NCBI GenBank assembly: GCA_033239005.1 | Contig: BSQZ01000005.1 | Location: 11,807,501-11,871,500, forward strand | Direction: 5' to 3' | DNA length: 64,000 nucleotides | DNA from: Lamellibrachia satsuma | Taxonomy: Eukaryota; Annelida; Polychaeta; Sabellida; Siboglinidae | Shown here: piece by piece, positions 1-57,300 of the stretch | Layout: every line of letters begins with the position of its first letter | Position numbering within the stretch: position 1 is the first letter of the stretch | Notes under the pieces: generated by a model | Databases searched by the model: none | What the model was told of the DNA's origin: nothing | Seen by the model: the letters and a program-made list of their open reading frames with translations, nothing else | Translations under genes and position numbers: made by a program

Positions 1-760
1 ACTAAAATATTGTTTCCTATTTGTGAGATAGCTTTTAAACAATTTGAGTGGAGAACCACTTATCCCATAGAAATCAAGTTTATGCAAAAGGAGCTGGTGA
101 TATATTGTATTAAATGTGTTTTTTTTAGATCAAGGAAAACACTGAGTACTGAATCTTTTTTTCTGAAGCGTTTACAACATCAATAGTAAGGGATGTTGCG
201 GGTGGTTGAGATTGTCTCGCGGAGACCGTATCTCATTCTCATTTCATATCATGAATTCAGTTTCAGTTGGCGGATAAGCGGGATAACTTGTTGTTCAGAG
301 TGTGATTTCAAGACAGCAGGACCTGAATTTCTGTCCGCCACTTCATGTAAATAATAAATTAACACCTTGGCCAACTTTTAATGAAATGTCATTACTTATT
401 GTGGGTCAAATATTGAATATGAGGTTTAATAAAAATGTAGCTATTTTTGCTGCTGAAGTAGCTCTTACTATGTTATATATAAAAAAATTGCACGGAACCC
501 CCCGATTTGTTTTGTCCTTTTATATAGATAAATAACAATTGAATATTTCTGCCCAGTTTTACTGAAGTGATTTTACCCCTGTGGGCCAAATATTGAATAT
601 TGTCGAAACTGAGCTAAACTATGTTTTTTCCGTGACTTATTATGTCCAAATTACATAAAATCGTTAATTTTATAATTTTTTATGCGAGCTTAACATAATC
701 ATACTTTTTGTAATACGAACATATCAAATTGCAATAATCCTGCTAGTTTTATATTTATAG
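1..760. other. AT-rich, no gene recognised
   Basis: Only a short duplicated phrase stands out: GTGGG(T/C)CAAATATTGAATAT at about 400-421 and 580-600. The 77-codon frame at 302-535 has no recognisable domain or splice context. Confidence 0.5.
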
Positions 761-1235
761 CACTGCTCCAACATCTAAACACTTCCTCCAACGCAGAGCG
801 TACTGTTCCAACATCTAAACACTTCATCAACACAGAGCGTACTGATCCAACATCTAAACACTTCATCAACACAGAGCGTACTGTTCCAACATCTAAACAT
901 CTAAACACTTCGTCCAACACAGAACGCACTGCTCCAACATCTAAACACTTCGTCCAACACAGAAGGCACTGCTCCAACATCTAAACACTTCCTCCAACAC
1001 AGAACGCACTGCTCCAACATCTAAACACTTCCTCCAACACAGAACGCACTGCTCCAACATCTAAACACTTCCTCCAACACAGAGCGTACTGCTCCAACAT
1101 CTAAACACTTCCTCCAACACAGAACGCACTGCTCCAACATCTAAACACTTCGTCCAACACAGAACGTACTGCTCCAACATCTAAACACCTAAACACTTCG
1201 TCCAACACAGACCGCACTGCTCCAACATCTAAACA
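761..1235. repeat. 40-bp minisatellite, about 11 copies
   Basis: The unit contains CTCCAACATCTAAACACTTC followed by CTCCAACACAGAACGCACTG, with point variants and a few partial units. Open minus-strand frames through it are repeat artefacts. Confidence 0.95.
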
Positions 1236-2399
1236 GTAGTGACGCAACAGGATACATAAGAAAACAATCAAACATCCGTCAAATGGGCCGTGGCCCAATG
1301 CCAATATACGTGTGGTTGATACGGTACAAATTGAACTATGACATTATTTGACTTTGAGATTTACAAACGGACAGCCCCCTCTCAAAAGTTGTATGGTCCT
1401 AAATTACAACTATGCCAAATGTTGTGCTTTGGTCCAAGCCTGTCGCAATATCACTTAAATTTGGACATAAGCCACTCCACTAAAGACGTCGCAAGCAAAC
1501 GTTAAACGTTTTGAGCCTGTATTCTACAGCTCCGAGAAGCATTGTTTTCAACATATTTTTAACAAACTGCCTACCTCCGTCATTCTTGCTTACAGCAGAG
1601 TCGTGTGCATACCAAAGGTCATAGGTAGTTTAACCATAGCCTGGCTATGACTGGGTCTCGATCGTACAACGTGTGTCCAGTAAGTTCGTGAATAACACAA
1701 TTGAAACTCCTGTATCCCGTATCCCGCTCTAACTCCTACACTTGCTGCTCCTCCACCCCATGTGAAGGCCCGACCTATAACTACCGGGTCTCTGTTCTAC
1801 GCAGCAGTTTGGCTGACAACTTTGCATATGACTGGGTTGCGACACTTGGCAGATAGAGTGAGGACAAATCAGAATCACGACGAGTCAGATAAACATTTTC
1901 ATTCTCCTATTTATTAGTCACAGAATGTTTTTTGTGTGCAGATAGTGAATATCGTAAACAATTTTAGACACTAGATGACTGATTTTCATATCTCAAGCTT
2001 TTGATATGTTAAGCCATTGTTGAGATTCACGTAGTCACATTGGTGAAGCTGGTGTGCAAATGTTCCCAACCTACACGAACCGGTACTACACATGCCTTCA
2101 AAATATTTGCCTTTAGATGTTTCTTCAACTTTCTGTCCCACGTAATACTTGTCACACTATTGCATGTTGTCGATCCTACAGCCTCCTATGCACAGCAATG
2201 CTATAGTTCATCTGCCCTTACACATTTCCCCCAACTACACGAAACTGTCAACTTGTTTAACCATTTTCCATCGATAGCTATTTGTAGGTAAACATCTTGT
2301 TCCCTATCCACACTACGTCATTCTTCCTTGGGTTTATTCGGAGGCCGTGCTTTCTAACAACAGTTTGCCATTCTCACAATCTATCCTGCAGTTCTTCCT
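1236..2399. other. No gene recognised
   Basis: Unique-looking sequence between two minisatellites. No splice-bounded exon, RNA gene or element ends could be supported on either strand. Confidence 0.4.
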
Positions 2400-4462
2400 T
2401 GCAATCTGCCACCATTGCTAGGTCGTATGCTATCTGCCACCACTGCTAGGTCGTCCGCTACCTGCCACCATTGATAGGTTGTCTGCTATCTGCCACCACT
2501 GCTAGGTCGTCCGCTATCTGCCACCACTGCTAGGCCGTCCGCTATCTGCCACCACTGCTAGGTCGTCCGCTATCTGCCACCATTGATAGGTTGTCTGCTA
2601 TCTGCCACCACTGCTAGGTCGTCCGCTATCTGCCACCATTGATAGGTTGTCTGCTATCTGCCACCACTGCTAGGTCGTCCGCTATCTGCCACCATTGATA
2701 GGTTGTCTGCTACCTGCCACCACTGCTAGGTCGTCCGCTACCTGCCACCACTGCTAGGTCGTCCGCTACCTGCCACCACTGCTAGGTCGTCCGCTACCTG
2801 CCACCACTGCTAGGTCGTCCGCTACCTGCCACCACTGCTAGGTCGTCCGCTATCTGCCACCACTGCTAGGTCGTCTGCTACCTGCCACCACTGATAGGTC
2901 GTCCGCTATCTGCCACCACTGCTAGGTTGTCCGCTACCTGCCACCACTGCTAGACCGTCCGCTATCTGCCACCACTGCTAGGTCGTCCGCTACCTGCCAC
3001 CACTGCTAGGTCGTCCGCTATCTGCCACCACTGATAGGTTGTCTGCTACCTGCCACCACTGCTAGGTCGTCCGCTACCTGCCACCACTGCTAGGTCGTCC
3101 GCTATCTGCCACCACTGCTAGGTCGTCCGCTACCTGCCACCACTGCTAGGTCGTCCGCTATCTGCCACCACTGATAGGTTGTCTGCTACCTGCCACCACT
3201 GCTAGGTCGTCCGCTACCTGCCACCACTGATAGGTTGTCTGCTACCTGCCACCACTGCTAGGTCGTCCGCTACCTGCCACCACTGCTAGGTCGTCCGCTA
3301 CCTGCCACCACTGATAGGTCGTCCGCTACCTGCCACTACTGCTAGGTCGTCCGCTATCTGCCACCACTGATAGGTTGTCTGCTACCTGCCACCACTGCTA
3401 GGTCGTCCGCTACCTGCCACCACTGCTAGGTTGTCTGCTACCTGCCACCACTGCTAGGTCGTCCGCTACCTGCCACCACTGCTAGGTCGTCCGCTACCTG
3501 CCACCACTGATAGGTCGTCCGCTACCTGCCACTACTGCTAGGTCGTCCGCTATCTGCCACCACTGATAGGTTGTCCGCTACCTGCCACCACTGATAGGTC
3601 GTCCGCTACCTGCCACCACTGCTAGGTCGTCCGCTACCTGCCACCACTGATAGGTTGTCTGCTACCTGCCACCACTGCTAGGTCATCCGCTATCTGCCAC
3701 CACCGATAGGTTGTCTGCTACCTGCCACCACCGATAGGTTGTCTGCTACCTGCCACCACTGATAGGTCGTCCGCTATCTGCCACCACTGATAGGTTGTCT
3801 GCTACCTGCCACCACTGCTAGGTCATCCGCTATCTGCCACCACTGCTAGGTCGTCCGCTACCTGCCACCACTGCTAGGTCGTCCGCTATCTGCCACCACT
3901 GCTAGGCCGTCCGCTATCTGCCACCACTGCTAGGTCGTCCGCTACCTGCCACCACTGCTAGGCCGTCCGCTATCTGCCACCACTGCTAGGTCGTCCGCTA
4001 GCTGCCACCACTGCTAGGTCGTCCGCTATCTGCCACCACTGCTAGGTCGTCCGCTACCTGCCACCACTGCTAGGTCGTCCGCTACCTGCCACCACTGCTA
4101 GGTCGTCCGCTATCTGCCACCACTGCTAGGTCGTCCGCTACCTGCCACCACTGCTAGGTTGTCCGCTACCTGCCACCACTGCTAGGCCATCCGCTATCTG
4201 CCACCACTGCTAGGTCGTCCGCTACCTGCCACCACTGCTAGGTCGTCCGCTACCTGCCACCACTGCTAGGTCATCCGCTATCTGCCACCACTGCTAGGTC
4301 GTCTGCTATCTGCCACCACTGATAGGTTGTCTGCTATCTGCCACCACTGATAGGTTGTCTGCTACCTGCCACCATTGATAGGTTGTCTGCTACGTGCCAC
4401 CACTGCTAGGTTGTCTGCTATCTGCCACCACTGCTAGGTTGTCTGCTACCTGCCACCACTGC
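2400..4462. repeat. 28-bp minisatellite, left half, about 73 copies
   Basis: The unit is GCTAGGTCGTCCGCTACC plus TGCCACCACT, with variants GATAGG, GGTTGTCTG and CTATC. It is cut at 4462 by a LINE derivative and continues at 5130. Confidence 0.95.
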
Positions 4463-5129
4463 GTGTGTTTAAATGGTAGGAGTTTAGTAAATAAAAAAAC
4501 ATTAAACATTATGGTAGAAGATACTGACCCTCACATAATTGGTATAACCGAATCATGGGCCAACACAGACATTACAGATGCTGAATTAGGATTGACAGGA
4601 TACGTAATGTTTAGGAGAGATCGAATAGGAAGAAGGGGAGGGGGAGTTATTTTATATGTTAAAGACAACAAAGAGCAACTAAAATTATTCTAGAATTGAG
4701 AGACCTTAGTTACGAAAGTCGCTTATTACAATATGGTTTGACAACACTAGAGACCAGGAGACTAAGTGGAGTCCAAATAGAAGCGTTTAAAATAGTGAAT
4801 GGTTATGAGGATGTTGATAGGAATATGTTCGTCAAACTTAAAGAAGGCAGTAGAACCAGAGGACACAAAGCAGCATTAGTTAAGGAACAGTGTAGGTTGG
4901 ACATGAGAAAGTACTCTTTCTCACAAAGGGTGATAAATTAATGGAACAAACTGCCAAATGATTGTGTTAATGTTAGTAGTGTGAATATGTTTAAAAATAG
5001 AATTGACAGATATTTGATAAGGGCGGGCTACACATAGATGAGAAAATTGTTGGACTCTTGATAAGCCAATGGCTTCCTTGTCCACTTGCCATCTGGAACT
5101 TGTTGTTTGGGATGGCAATCTTGTTAAAT
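4463..5129 (+). mobile_element. Internally deleted CR1-like LINE, inserted in a minisatellite
   Basis: 4463-4672 encodes part of a LINE endonuclease domain (DPHIIGITESWAN, RRGGGVILYVKD). At about 4672 it jumps directly to the end of ORF2 (LRDLSYESRLLQYGLTTLET, KYSFSQRVIN, then an in-frame stop). The element ends with the TGGCTTCCTTGTCC / GGCAATCTTGTTAAAT tail shared by the other copies. The reverse transcriptase core is missing. CACTGC flanks both sides (4457-4462 and 5130-5135), a possible target-site duplication. Confidence 0.85.
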
Positions 5130-6143
5130 CACTGCTAGGTTGTCTGCTATCTGCCACCATTGCTAGGTGATCTGCTATCTGCCACCACTTCCAGGTCGTC
5201 TGTTATCTGCCACCACTGCCAGATCGTCTGCTATCTGCCACCACTGCCAGGTCGTCTGCTATCTGCCACCACTGCCAGGTCGTCTGCTATCTGCCACCAC
5301 TGCCAGGTCGTCTGCTATCTGCCACCACTGCCAGTTCGTCTGCTATCTGCCACCACTGCCAGGTTGTCTGCTATCTGCCAGGTTATCTGCTATCTGCCAC
5401 CATTGTTAGGTCGTCTGCTATCTGCCACTGCTGCTAGGTCGTATGATATCTGCCACCACTGCTAGGTTATCTGCTATCTGCCACCACTGCCAGGTCGTCT
5501 GCTATCTGCCACCACTGCTAGGTTATCTGCTATCTGCCACCACTGCCAGGTCGTCTGCTATCTGCCACCACTGCCAGGTTATCTGCTATCTGCCACCATT
5601 GTTAGGTCGTCTGCTATCTGCCACCACTGCTAGGTTGTATGCTATCTGCCACCACTGCCAGGTCGTCTGCTATCTGCCACCACTGCCAGGTTATCTGCTA
5701 TCTGCCACCATTGTTAGGTCGTCTGCTATCTGCCACCACTGCTAGGTTGTATGCTATCTGCCACCACTGCCAGGTCGTCTGCTATCTGCCAGGTTATCTG
5801 CTATCTGCCACCATTGTTAGGTCGTCTGCTATCTGCCATCACTGCTAGGTTGTATGCTATCTGCCACCACTGCTAGGTTGTATGCTATCTGCCACCAATG
5901 CCAGGTCGTCTGCTATCTGCCAGATTATCTGTAATCTGCCACCATTGTTAGGTCGTCTGCTATCTGCCACCACTGCTAGGTCGTCTGCTATCTGCCAGGT
6001 TATCTGCTATCTGCCACCATTGCTAGGTCGTCTGCTATCTGCCACCACTGCTAGGTCGTCTGCTATCTCCCATCATTGCCAGGTTATCTGCTATCTGCCA
6101 CCACTGCCAGGTTGTCTGCTATCTGCCACCACTGCTAGGTCGT
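5130..6143. repeat. 28-bp minisatellite, right half, about 36 copies
   Basis: Same family as 2400-4462, but the dominant unit here is GCCAGGTCGTCTGCTATC plus TGCCACCACT, with several shortened units. The TGCTATC and GCCAGG variants prevail, unlike the left half. Confidence 0.95.
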
Positions 6144-6855
6144 CCATTATGACACCTTAATTTCCACTGAACGCGCCAGCCCTACCCAGAGGCCACCATC
6201 TGGGGACGGCCGCGCCCTCACCCCTAACTACATCAACGGATGTTATAATAAGCTTCATAACGTTTGACAAGCTCTACCAAGGAAGAAGACAACACAGAAA
6301 AAGAAAAGTGCCGTATGAAAAATCTGGCTACAGCCCTGACGTTAGCCAGAAGAAGGCAATAACGTCCAAAGATGAGGTGTATCGATGGCATCGAACAAGT
6401 TACTAACAGGAATATATATGCAAGACATAAGAACAATAGTGAAAAATAGACCAGATTTGCGCAGGCTAGTCTAGAGCATCAGGTGACTAAAATATGATTA
6501 CTTAGCCCTTTATTTTCTAACATTTTAATTTAGTGTATTTATGTAATTCTGTACATAACACAAATCCTCTATTTCAAAATGAGCAGATGGGGTCATATTA
6601 CAATTCGTCTCTCAATATTACTTAAATAGCCCTATATGGGCATCATACAAATAGTACACTCCAATAAAAAGCTGTCCCATTGTGACATCAAAGTACGTAG
6701 GTGCCGACAACGAACTGGGCGGAAACATTAAAAAGGATAAAAAAATTACTCATATTTGCCAATTGAATGTCTTCTCCCATGATGCAACAACAATCTGTTC
6801 TCCCATGATGCATCAACAATCTGTTCTCCCAGGATTCAGATACAATCTGTTGTTG
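6144..6855. other. No gene recognised
   Basis: Non-repetitive between two arrays. No domain was seen in the short minus frame at 6233-6436; a small ATGATGCA(A/T)CAACAATCTGTTCTCCC duplication lies at 6779-6830. Confidence 0.4.
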
Positions 6856-7656
6856 GTGAATGCATCACACACGTACTTACGTAAGAGCGTGCAGTCTGAC
6901 AGACCATGCTCGGAGGGTGAAAGCATCATACACGTACTTACGTAAGAGCGTGCAATCTGACTGACCCTGCTCGGAGGGTGAATGCATCACACACGTACTT
7001 ACGTAAGAGCGTGCAGTCTGACTGACCCTGCTCGGAGGGTGAATGCATCATACCTGTACTTACGTAACAGCGTGCAGTCTGACAGACCCTGCTCGGAGGG
7101 TAAATGCATCACACACGTACTTACGTAAGAGTGTGCAGTCTGACAGACCCTGCTCGGAGGGTGAAAGCATCATACACGTACTTACGTAAGAGCGTGCAGT
7201 CTGACTGACCCTGCTCGGAGGGTGAAAGCATCATACACGTACTTACGTAAGAGCGTGCAGTCTGACTGACACTGCTCGGAGGGTGAATGCATCACACACG
7301 TACTTACGTAAGAGTGTGCAGTCTGACTGACCCTGCTCGGAGGGTGAATGCATCACACCTGTACTTACGTAAGAGCGTGCAGTCTAACAGACCCTACTCG
7401 GAGGGTGAATGCATCACACGTACTTACGTAAGAGTGTGCAGTCTGACAGACCCTGCTCGGAGGGTGAATGCATCACACCTGTACTTACGTAAGAGTGTGC
7501 AGTCTGACAGACCCTGCTCGGAGGGTGAAAGCATCATACCTGTACTTACGTAACAGCGTGCAGTCTGACAGACCCTGCTCGGAGGGTGAATGCATCACAC
7601 CTATACTTACGTAAGAGCGTGCAGTCTGACAGACCCTGCTCGGAGGGTGAATGCAT
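6856..7656. repeat. 61-bp minisatellite, about 13 copies
   Basis: The unit holds GTGAATGCATCACACACG, the palindrome CTTACGTAAG, GTGCAGTCTGAC and CCCTGCTCGGAGG. Variation is mostly AAT/AAA and ACACG/ACCTG. Confidence 0.95.
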
Positions 7657-8102
7657 TACATGTTCAAAGTGAGAAGCATCATTGCTGCCATTTCAAGAAA
7701 CCTGCAGTGGTGGGTTCTCTACCTGGTCTAGTAATAGTACAGTAAGACCTTCCATTTAACATGATATACAGACTTAGGAACACGTTTGAGATGAATATTT
7801 ATAATTAATTAATACAATTCTTGAAAAACTGCACACAGTGTAACATTACACATGCATGTATTGTAATTTCAAAAGGCTTAATGAATGCAGCTTTCAAACA
7901 AACCAGCGTGTGACTAATTATCACATTGTGGTTATTGTCCTCAGTCCCAAGTCTCCTCTGTGATGAAGGTATGGACTGACTGGAGTTCCACCTGAGCACT
8001 GATGAGTAGAGTATGACTTCCTGGCACGGACTGACTGGAGTTCTACCTCAGGACTGATGAGTAGATTATGACTTTTTGACATGGACTGACTAAAGTTCCA
8101 AC

Positions 8103-31068
<22,966 letters not shown>

Positions 31069-31449
31069 TATTAAATCTACTCTCAAAAGTCAAGGTTTAA
31101 AATTTGGGGGCGGTGGCTTTTGGACCTAGTAGCCTAGGCTATGACCCCTAGGCTATGGCTATGCCTATGACGAAAATTAGCAAGTTGAACATGGGCCAAT
31201 GACTTGGTCGATAAACTTGTCTTTCTGGGGTGTATAGTTATGCAATACTGTTGGAATAGACTTGGATACAACCTGTTCTAATTTTCCGAAAATCACAACA
31301 TGCCATAATCAGTGCTATCAGTAAAGTAAACATGCATAGCTTTTCAAAATTCGCGCTGCGGTCTTCCGGCAATGGCGAAATATTCTGTTGTGTGATCGCT
31401 CAACATAGTATAATTAACAAACCGTGTTAACGATGTCGTTGCTGTCAAA
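31069..31449. promoter_or_regulatory. Candidate bidirectional promoter between the TBC and PDHX-like genes
   Basis: The two ATGs are divergent and 381 bp apart, leaving little room for two separate promoters. Visible elements include a CCAAT box (31196-31200), an ETS/GABP-like CTTCCGG (31363-31369) and ATGGC (YY1-like) sites near 31372 and at the PDHX start. ETS sites are common in promoters of nuclear genes for mitochondrial proteins and in bidirectional promoters. No TATA box was seen. Transcription start sites are not known. Confidence 0.6.

Positions 31450-31465
<16 letters not shown>
31433..31465 (+). other. Short upstream ORF overlapping the PDHX-like start codon
   Basis: An ATG 17 nt upstream and out of frame opens a 10-codon ORF (MSLLSKWLTV) that stops at TGA 31463-31465, after the main ATG at 31450. 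If it lies in the mRNA it could lower initiation at the main start. Whether the transcript includes it is not known. Confidence 0.35.
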
Positions 31466-52562
<21,097 letters not shown>

Positions 52563-53017
52563 TGTCCAGCATTCCTTGGTTTGTCTAGATCATTGGTTTT
52601 CTTTTCAACTCAACCACAAACCTTTGTCTAAAACAGTTTCATCCGCTACTTGTTGAGTTGATCACATATTTATACGAATCCTCTTGCAGCCATTTGTAAA
52701 GTTGGGCTTCACTCCACATTGCTCCAGTTCACTCCACATTGCTCCAGTTCACTTCACATTGGATATTAGAACCAACAGTGTTTGTGCAGTTATTATAGCA
52801 TGGCTGAATGCTTCCCAGAGATGTCGAGTTGGTGTTGCAACGAACAGGTCTACCCGGGGATGAAGTGTTAAACACTTTGAGCAGTCTTACGAACTGGATA
52901 CTGCACTATGTAAGAACTTACCTTTATCCGTTTGATATTCTAGTCAGGGTTTCTGTGTAGATCAGCTGGTTGGCCAGTGGTCTCTACCATAAAATGTCAG
53001 CAGCACATAACAATTAA

Positions 53018-53021
<4 letters not shown>

Positions 53022-53076
<55 letters not shown>
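53022..53076. repeat. (TA)n microsatellite
   Basis: About 55 bp of TA repeat in the presumed PDHX 3' UTR. Confidence 0.96.
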
Positions 53077-53079
<3 letters not shown>

Positions 53080-53797
53080 CATACATACTTATATATCTTG
53101 CTAAACCTACAGGAAGCCAATGGAATTGTTAGATACAAAGGTTAGTGATTGAGTGAAAGAATCACTCCTTGCCAAATAGAATGTGCATTTTGAGCATGCC
53201 TCTTCGTCATTCACTGTGCTCAGTATGCTAAGTAAAGGACCGTTTTCATGAAATTGTGATTCAAGAAATGAGGCTAGTTAGCCAAGGCATATGTTTTAAA
53301 AGACAATTACAAAAAATATATTTTTTGTTGTACTGGTGCTTATAGGAATGTTATATAATGGAACATTTGGAGTATTTTAACAAGTTTGTAGGAAATATAA
53401 TATATTTGTGTTGGGAAAATTGAATGAAGAGACATTTGAATTGTAGTTTTAGCATTTAAATGTTTCCTTATGTTTCAATTTCAAACCACAAAATATATAC
53501 CAGACATATTTTCCCAAACCTTGTAATTTGTAATGCGGTTCCCTTCAACGTGATGCTACTTACAAAGTAAACATTTCATGTTTGGTTTGTTTATTGATTT
53601 TGCTGTGAGGAACATTCATCAGTTGAACTGTAAGAATTATAATTATTTGTTCCAATAAGATATCGATGAGATGTTTACCAGGGCTAGAGTAATGGTTGCC
53701 TTGGCGTTCTGTCAACTGTTCATGAATGTTTATTCCTCCCCAGCATCTCTTTGACATAATATGTCTAACTGTAAATATATTTAAGTGTTGACATGTG

Positions 53798-53970
53798 CAG
53801 TCGACTCTGCTTAACCGAATTGCGAATTACAGAATCAGCTGTTTAGAAGAATCAAATACATTGGCTGGGACGGAATCATTCTCTATTCTCGCTATATTCA
53901 AATGTGTAACTTAGGTGAATAGAATTACGTTGCTCTGGTTTGAAGTGATTCTGTTAAGCAGAGTTCACTG
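53798..53970. mobile_element. Short pogo/Tigger-like MITE
   Basis: The ends CAGTCGACTCTGCTTAAC and GTTAAGCAGAGTTCACTG are near-perfect inverted repeats, 173 bp end to end, resembling pogo-type TIRs (CAGT...GTTAA). No clean TA duplication is visible. It lies in the presumed 3' UTR of the PDHX-like gene. Confidence 0.6.
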
Positions 53971-54359
53971 GATGACAGAATTGTGTCTAGTTGTGAATGC
54001 TAGTGATGTTGATATTAATAAGTTAGTTGCTTTAATTCATGACTATTGTGTGCAGTTACCAGTTTAGACAATTTGATGGTCAGTGTGAGATATTCAGTTT
54101 ACTTGTGTTGCACAGTTTAATAAAACTAAAACATGATTAAGTTGTTTGCAGTAAGAATGTGTTGTCATATGCCGCAGTCAGCAGTGATTTTGTTGACAAC
54201 ATATTGCACGCCCATTGACAATGCCAGAAGTGAGACTTGCTGTAAACAACGCTATATGCTGGAGTCATCGGTAGAACGTCAGTGTTTTGCACTATAAGTC
54301 CATGTGTGTTTTAGTTATAAATGATTAAATAGTTGTAGCTTTTCCAGGCAACCAGAACA

Positions 54360-57300
54360 CTCATGGCGCCACATATGGTGTTGTCCTTCCTGCTGACACT
54401 GACCTCCTGTGGCAGCAAATCCTCTATAACACCAACTCACAAAACAAGCAGTACGGGAGCCAGGCACGTCCTCTATAACACCTACTCACAAAACAAGCAT
54501 TACTTGAACCAGGTACGTCCTCTATAACACCAGCTAACAAAACAAGCATTACTTGAACCAGGTACGTCCTCTATAACACCAGCTCACAAAACAAGCAGTA
54601 CGAGAACAGGCACGTCGTCTATAACACCAACTCACAAAACAAGCAGTACGGGAGCCAGTTACGTCCTCTATAACACCAGCTAACAAAACAAGCATTACTT
54701 GAACCAGGTACGTCCTCTATAACACCAGCTCACAAAACAAGCAGTACGAGAACAGGCACGTCGTCTATAACACCAACTCACAAAACAAGCAGTACGGGAG
54801 CCAGTTACGTCCTCTATAACACCAGCTCACAAAACAAGCATTAATTGAACCAGGCACGTCCTCTATAACACCATCTCACAAAACAAGCAGTACTTGCACC
54901 AGGCACGTCCTCTATAACACCAACTCACAAAAACAAGCAGTACGGGAACCAGGCACGTCCTCTATAACACCAGCTCACAAAACAAGCAGTACTTGAACCA
55001 GTCACGTCCTCTATAACACCAACTCACAAAACAAGCAGTACGTGAACCAGGCACGTCCTCTATAACACCAGCTCACAAAACAAGCAGTACTTGAACCAGG
55101 CACGTCCTCTATAACACCAGCTCACAAAACAAGCAGTACTTTAACCAGACATGTCCTCTATAACACCAACTCACAAAACAAGCAGTACAGGAACCAGGCA
55201 CGTCCTCTATAACACCAACTCACAAAACAAGCAGTACGTGAACCAGGCAAGTCCTCTATAACACCAGCTCACAAAACAAGCAGTACTTGAACCAGGCACG
55301 TCCTCTATAACACCAACTCACAAAACAAGCAGTACAGGAACCAGGCACGTCCTCTATAACACCAACTCACAAAACAAGCAGTACAGGAATCAGGCACGTC
55401 CTCTATAACACCAGCTCACAAAACAAGTAGTACAAGAACCAGGCAATTCCTCTATAACACCAGCTCACAAAACAAGCAGTACAGGAACCAGGCACGTCCT
55501 CTATAACACCAGCTCACAAAACAAGCAGTACAAGAACCAGGCACGTCCTCTATAACACCAGCTCACAAAACAAGCAGTACAGGAACCTGGCACGTCCTCT
55601 ATAACACCAGCTCACAAAACAAGCAGTACAGGAACCAGGCACGTCCTCTATAACACCAGCTCACAAAACAAGCAGTACAGGAACCAGGCACGTTCTCTAT
55701 AACACCAACTCACAAAACAAGCAATACAAGAACCAGGCACGTCCTCTATAACACCAGCTCACAAAAGAAGCAGTACGGGAGCCAGGCACGTCCTCTATAA
55801 CACCAGCTCACAAAACAAGCAATACGGGAACCAGGTACGTCCTCTATAACCCAGCTCACAAAACAAGCATTACTTGAACCAGGCACGTCCTCTATAACAC
55901 CAACTCACAAAACAAGCAGTACGGGAACCAGTTACGTCCTCTATAACACCAGCTCACAAAACAAGCATTACTTGAACCAGGCACGTCCTCTATAACACCA
56001 GCTCACAAAACAAGTAGTACAAGAACCAGGCAATTCCTCTATAACACCAGCTCACAAAACAAGCAGTACAGGAACCTGGCACGTCCTCTATAACACCAGC
56101 TCACAAAACAAGCAGTACAAGAACCAGGCACGTCCTCTATAACACCAGCTCACAAAACAAGCAGTACAGGAATCTGGCACGTCCTCTATAACACCAGCTC
56201 ACAAAACAAGCAGTACAGGAACCAGGCACGTCCTCTATAACACCAGCTCACAAAACAAGCAGTACAGGAACCAGGCACGTCCTCTATAACACCAACTCAC
56301 AAAACAAGCAATACAAGAACCAGGCACGTCCTCTATAACACCAGCTCACAAAAGAAGCAGTACGGGAGCCAGTTACGTCCTCTATAACACCAGCTAACAA
56401 AACAAGCATTACTTGAACCAGGTACGTCCTCTATAACACCAACTCACAAAACAAGCATTACTTGAACCAGGCACGTCCTCTATAACACCAACTCACAAAA
56501 CAAGCAGTACGGGAACCAGTTACGTCCTCTATAACACCAGCTCACAAAACAAGCATTAATTGAACAAGGCACGTCCTCTATAACACCATCTCACAAAACA
56601 AGCAGTACTTGAACCAGGCACGTCCTCTGTAACACCAACTCACAAAACAAGCAGTACTTGAACCAGGCACGTCTTCTATAACACCAGCTCACAAAACAAG
56701 CAGTACGGGAACCAGGCACGTCCTCTATAACACCAGCTCACAAAACAAGCAATACGGGAACCAGGTACGTCCTCTATAACCCAGCTCACAAAACAAGCAT
56801 TACTTGAACCAGGCACGTCCTCTATAACTCCAACTCACAAAACAAGCAGTATGGGAACCAGTTACGTCCTCTATAACACCAGCTCACAAAACAAGCATTA
56901 CTTGAACCAGGCACGTCCTCTATAACACCAGCTCACAAAACAAGCAGTACGGGAACCAGGCACGTCATCTTTAACACCAGCTTACAAAACAAGCAGTACT
57001 TGAACCAGGCACGTCCTCTATAACACCAACTCACAAAACAAGCAGTACGGGAACCAGGCACGTCTTCTATAACACCAGCTAACAAAACAAGCAGTACTTG
57101 AACCAGGCACGTCCTCTATAACACCAACTTACAAAACAAGCAGTACAGGAACCAGGCACGTCCTCTATAACACCAACTCACAAAACAAGCAGTACAAGAA
57201 CCAGGCACGTCCTCTATAACACCAGCTCACAAAACAAGCAGTACAGGAACCAGGCACGTCCTCTATAACACCAACTCACAAAACAAGCAGTACAAGAACC

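Larger units (their letters stand above)
52563..54124 (+). other. PDHX: Probable 3' UTR of the PDHX-like gene with AATAAA signal
   Basis: No further coding exon is visible after the stop. A candidate polyadenylation signal AATAAA lies at 54119-54124. The stretch also holds a roughly 20-bp tandem repeat near 52705-52755, a TA microsatellite (53022-53076) and a pogo-like MITE (53798-53970). The true 3' end is an inference; an earlier cleavage site is possible. Confidence 0.4.

Noticed and set aside
2400..6143. CRISPR-like array
   Set aside because: Units are contiguous with no unique spacers, the context is a eukaryotic intron-rich genome, and no cas genes are present.
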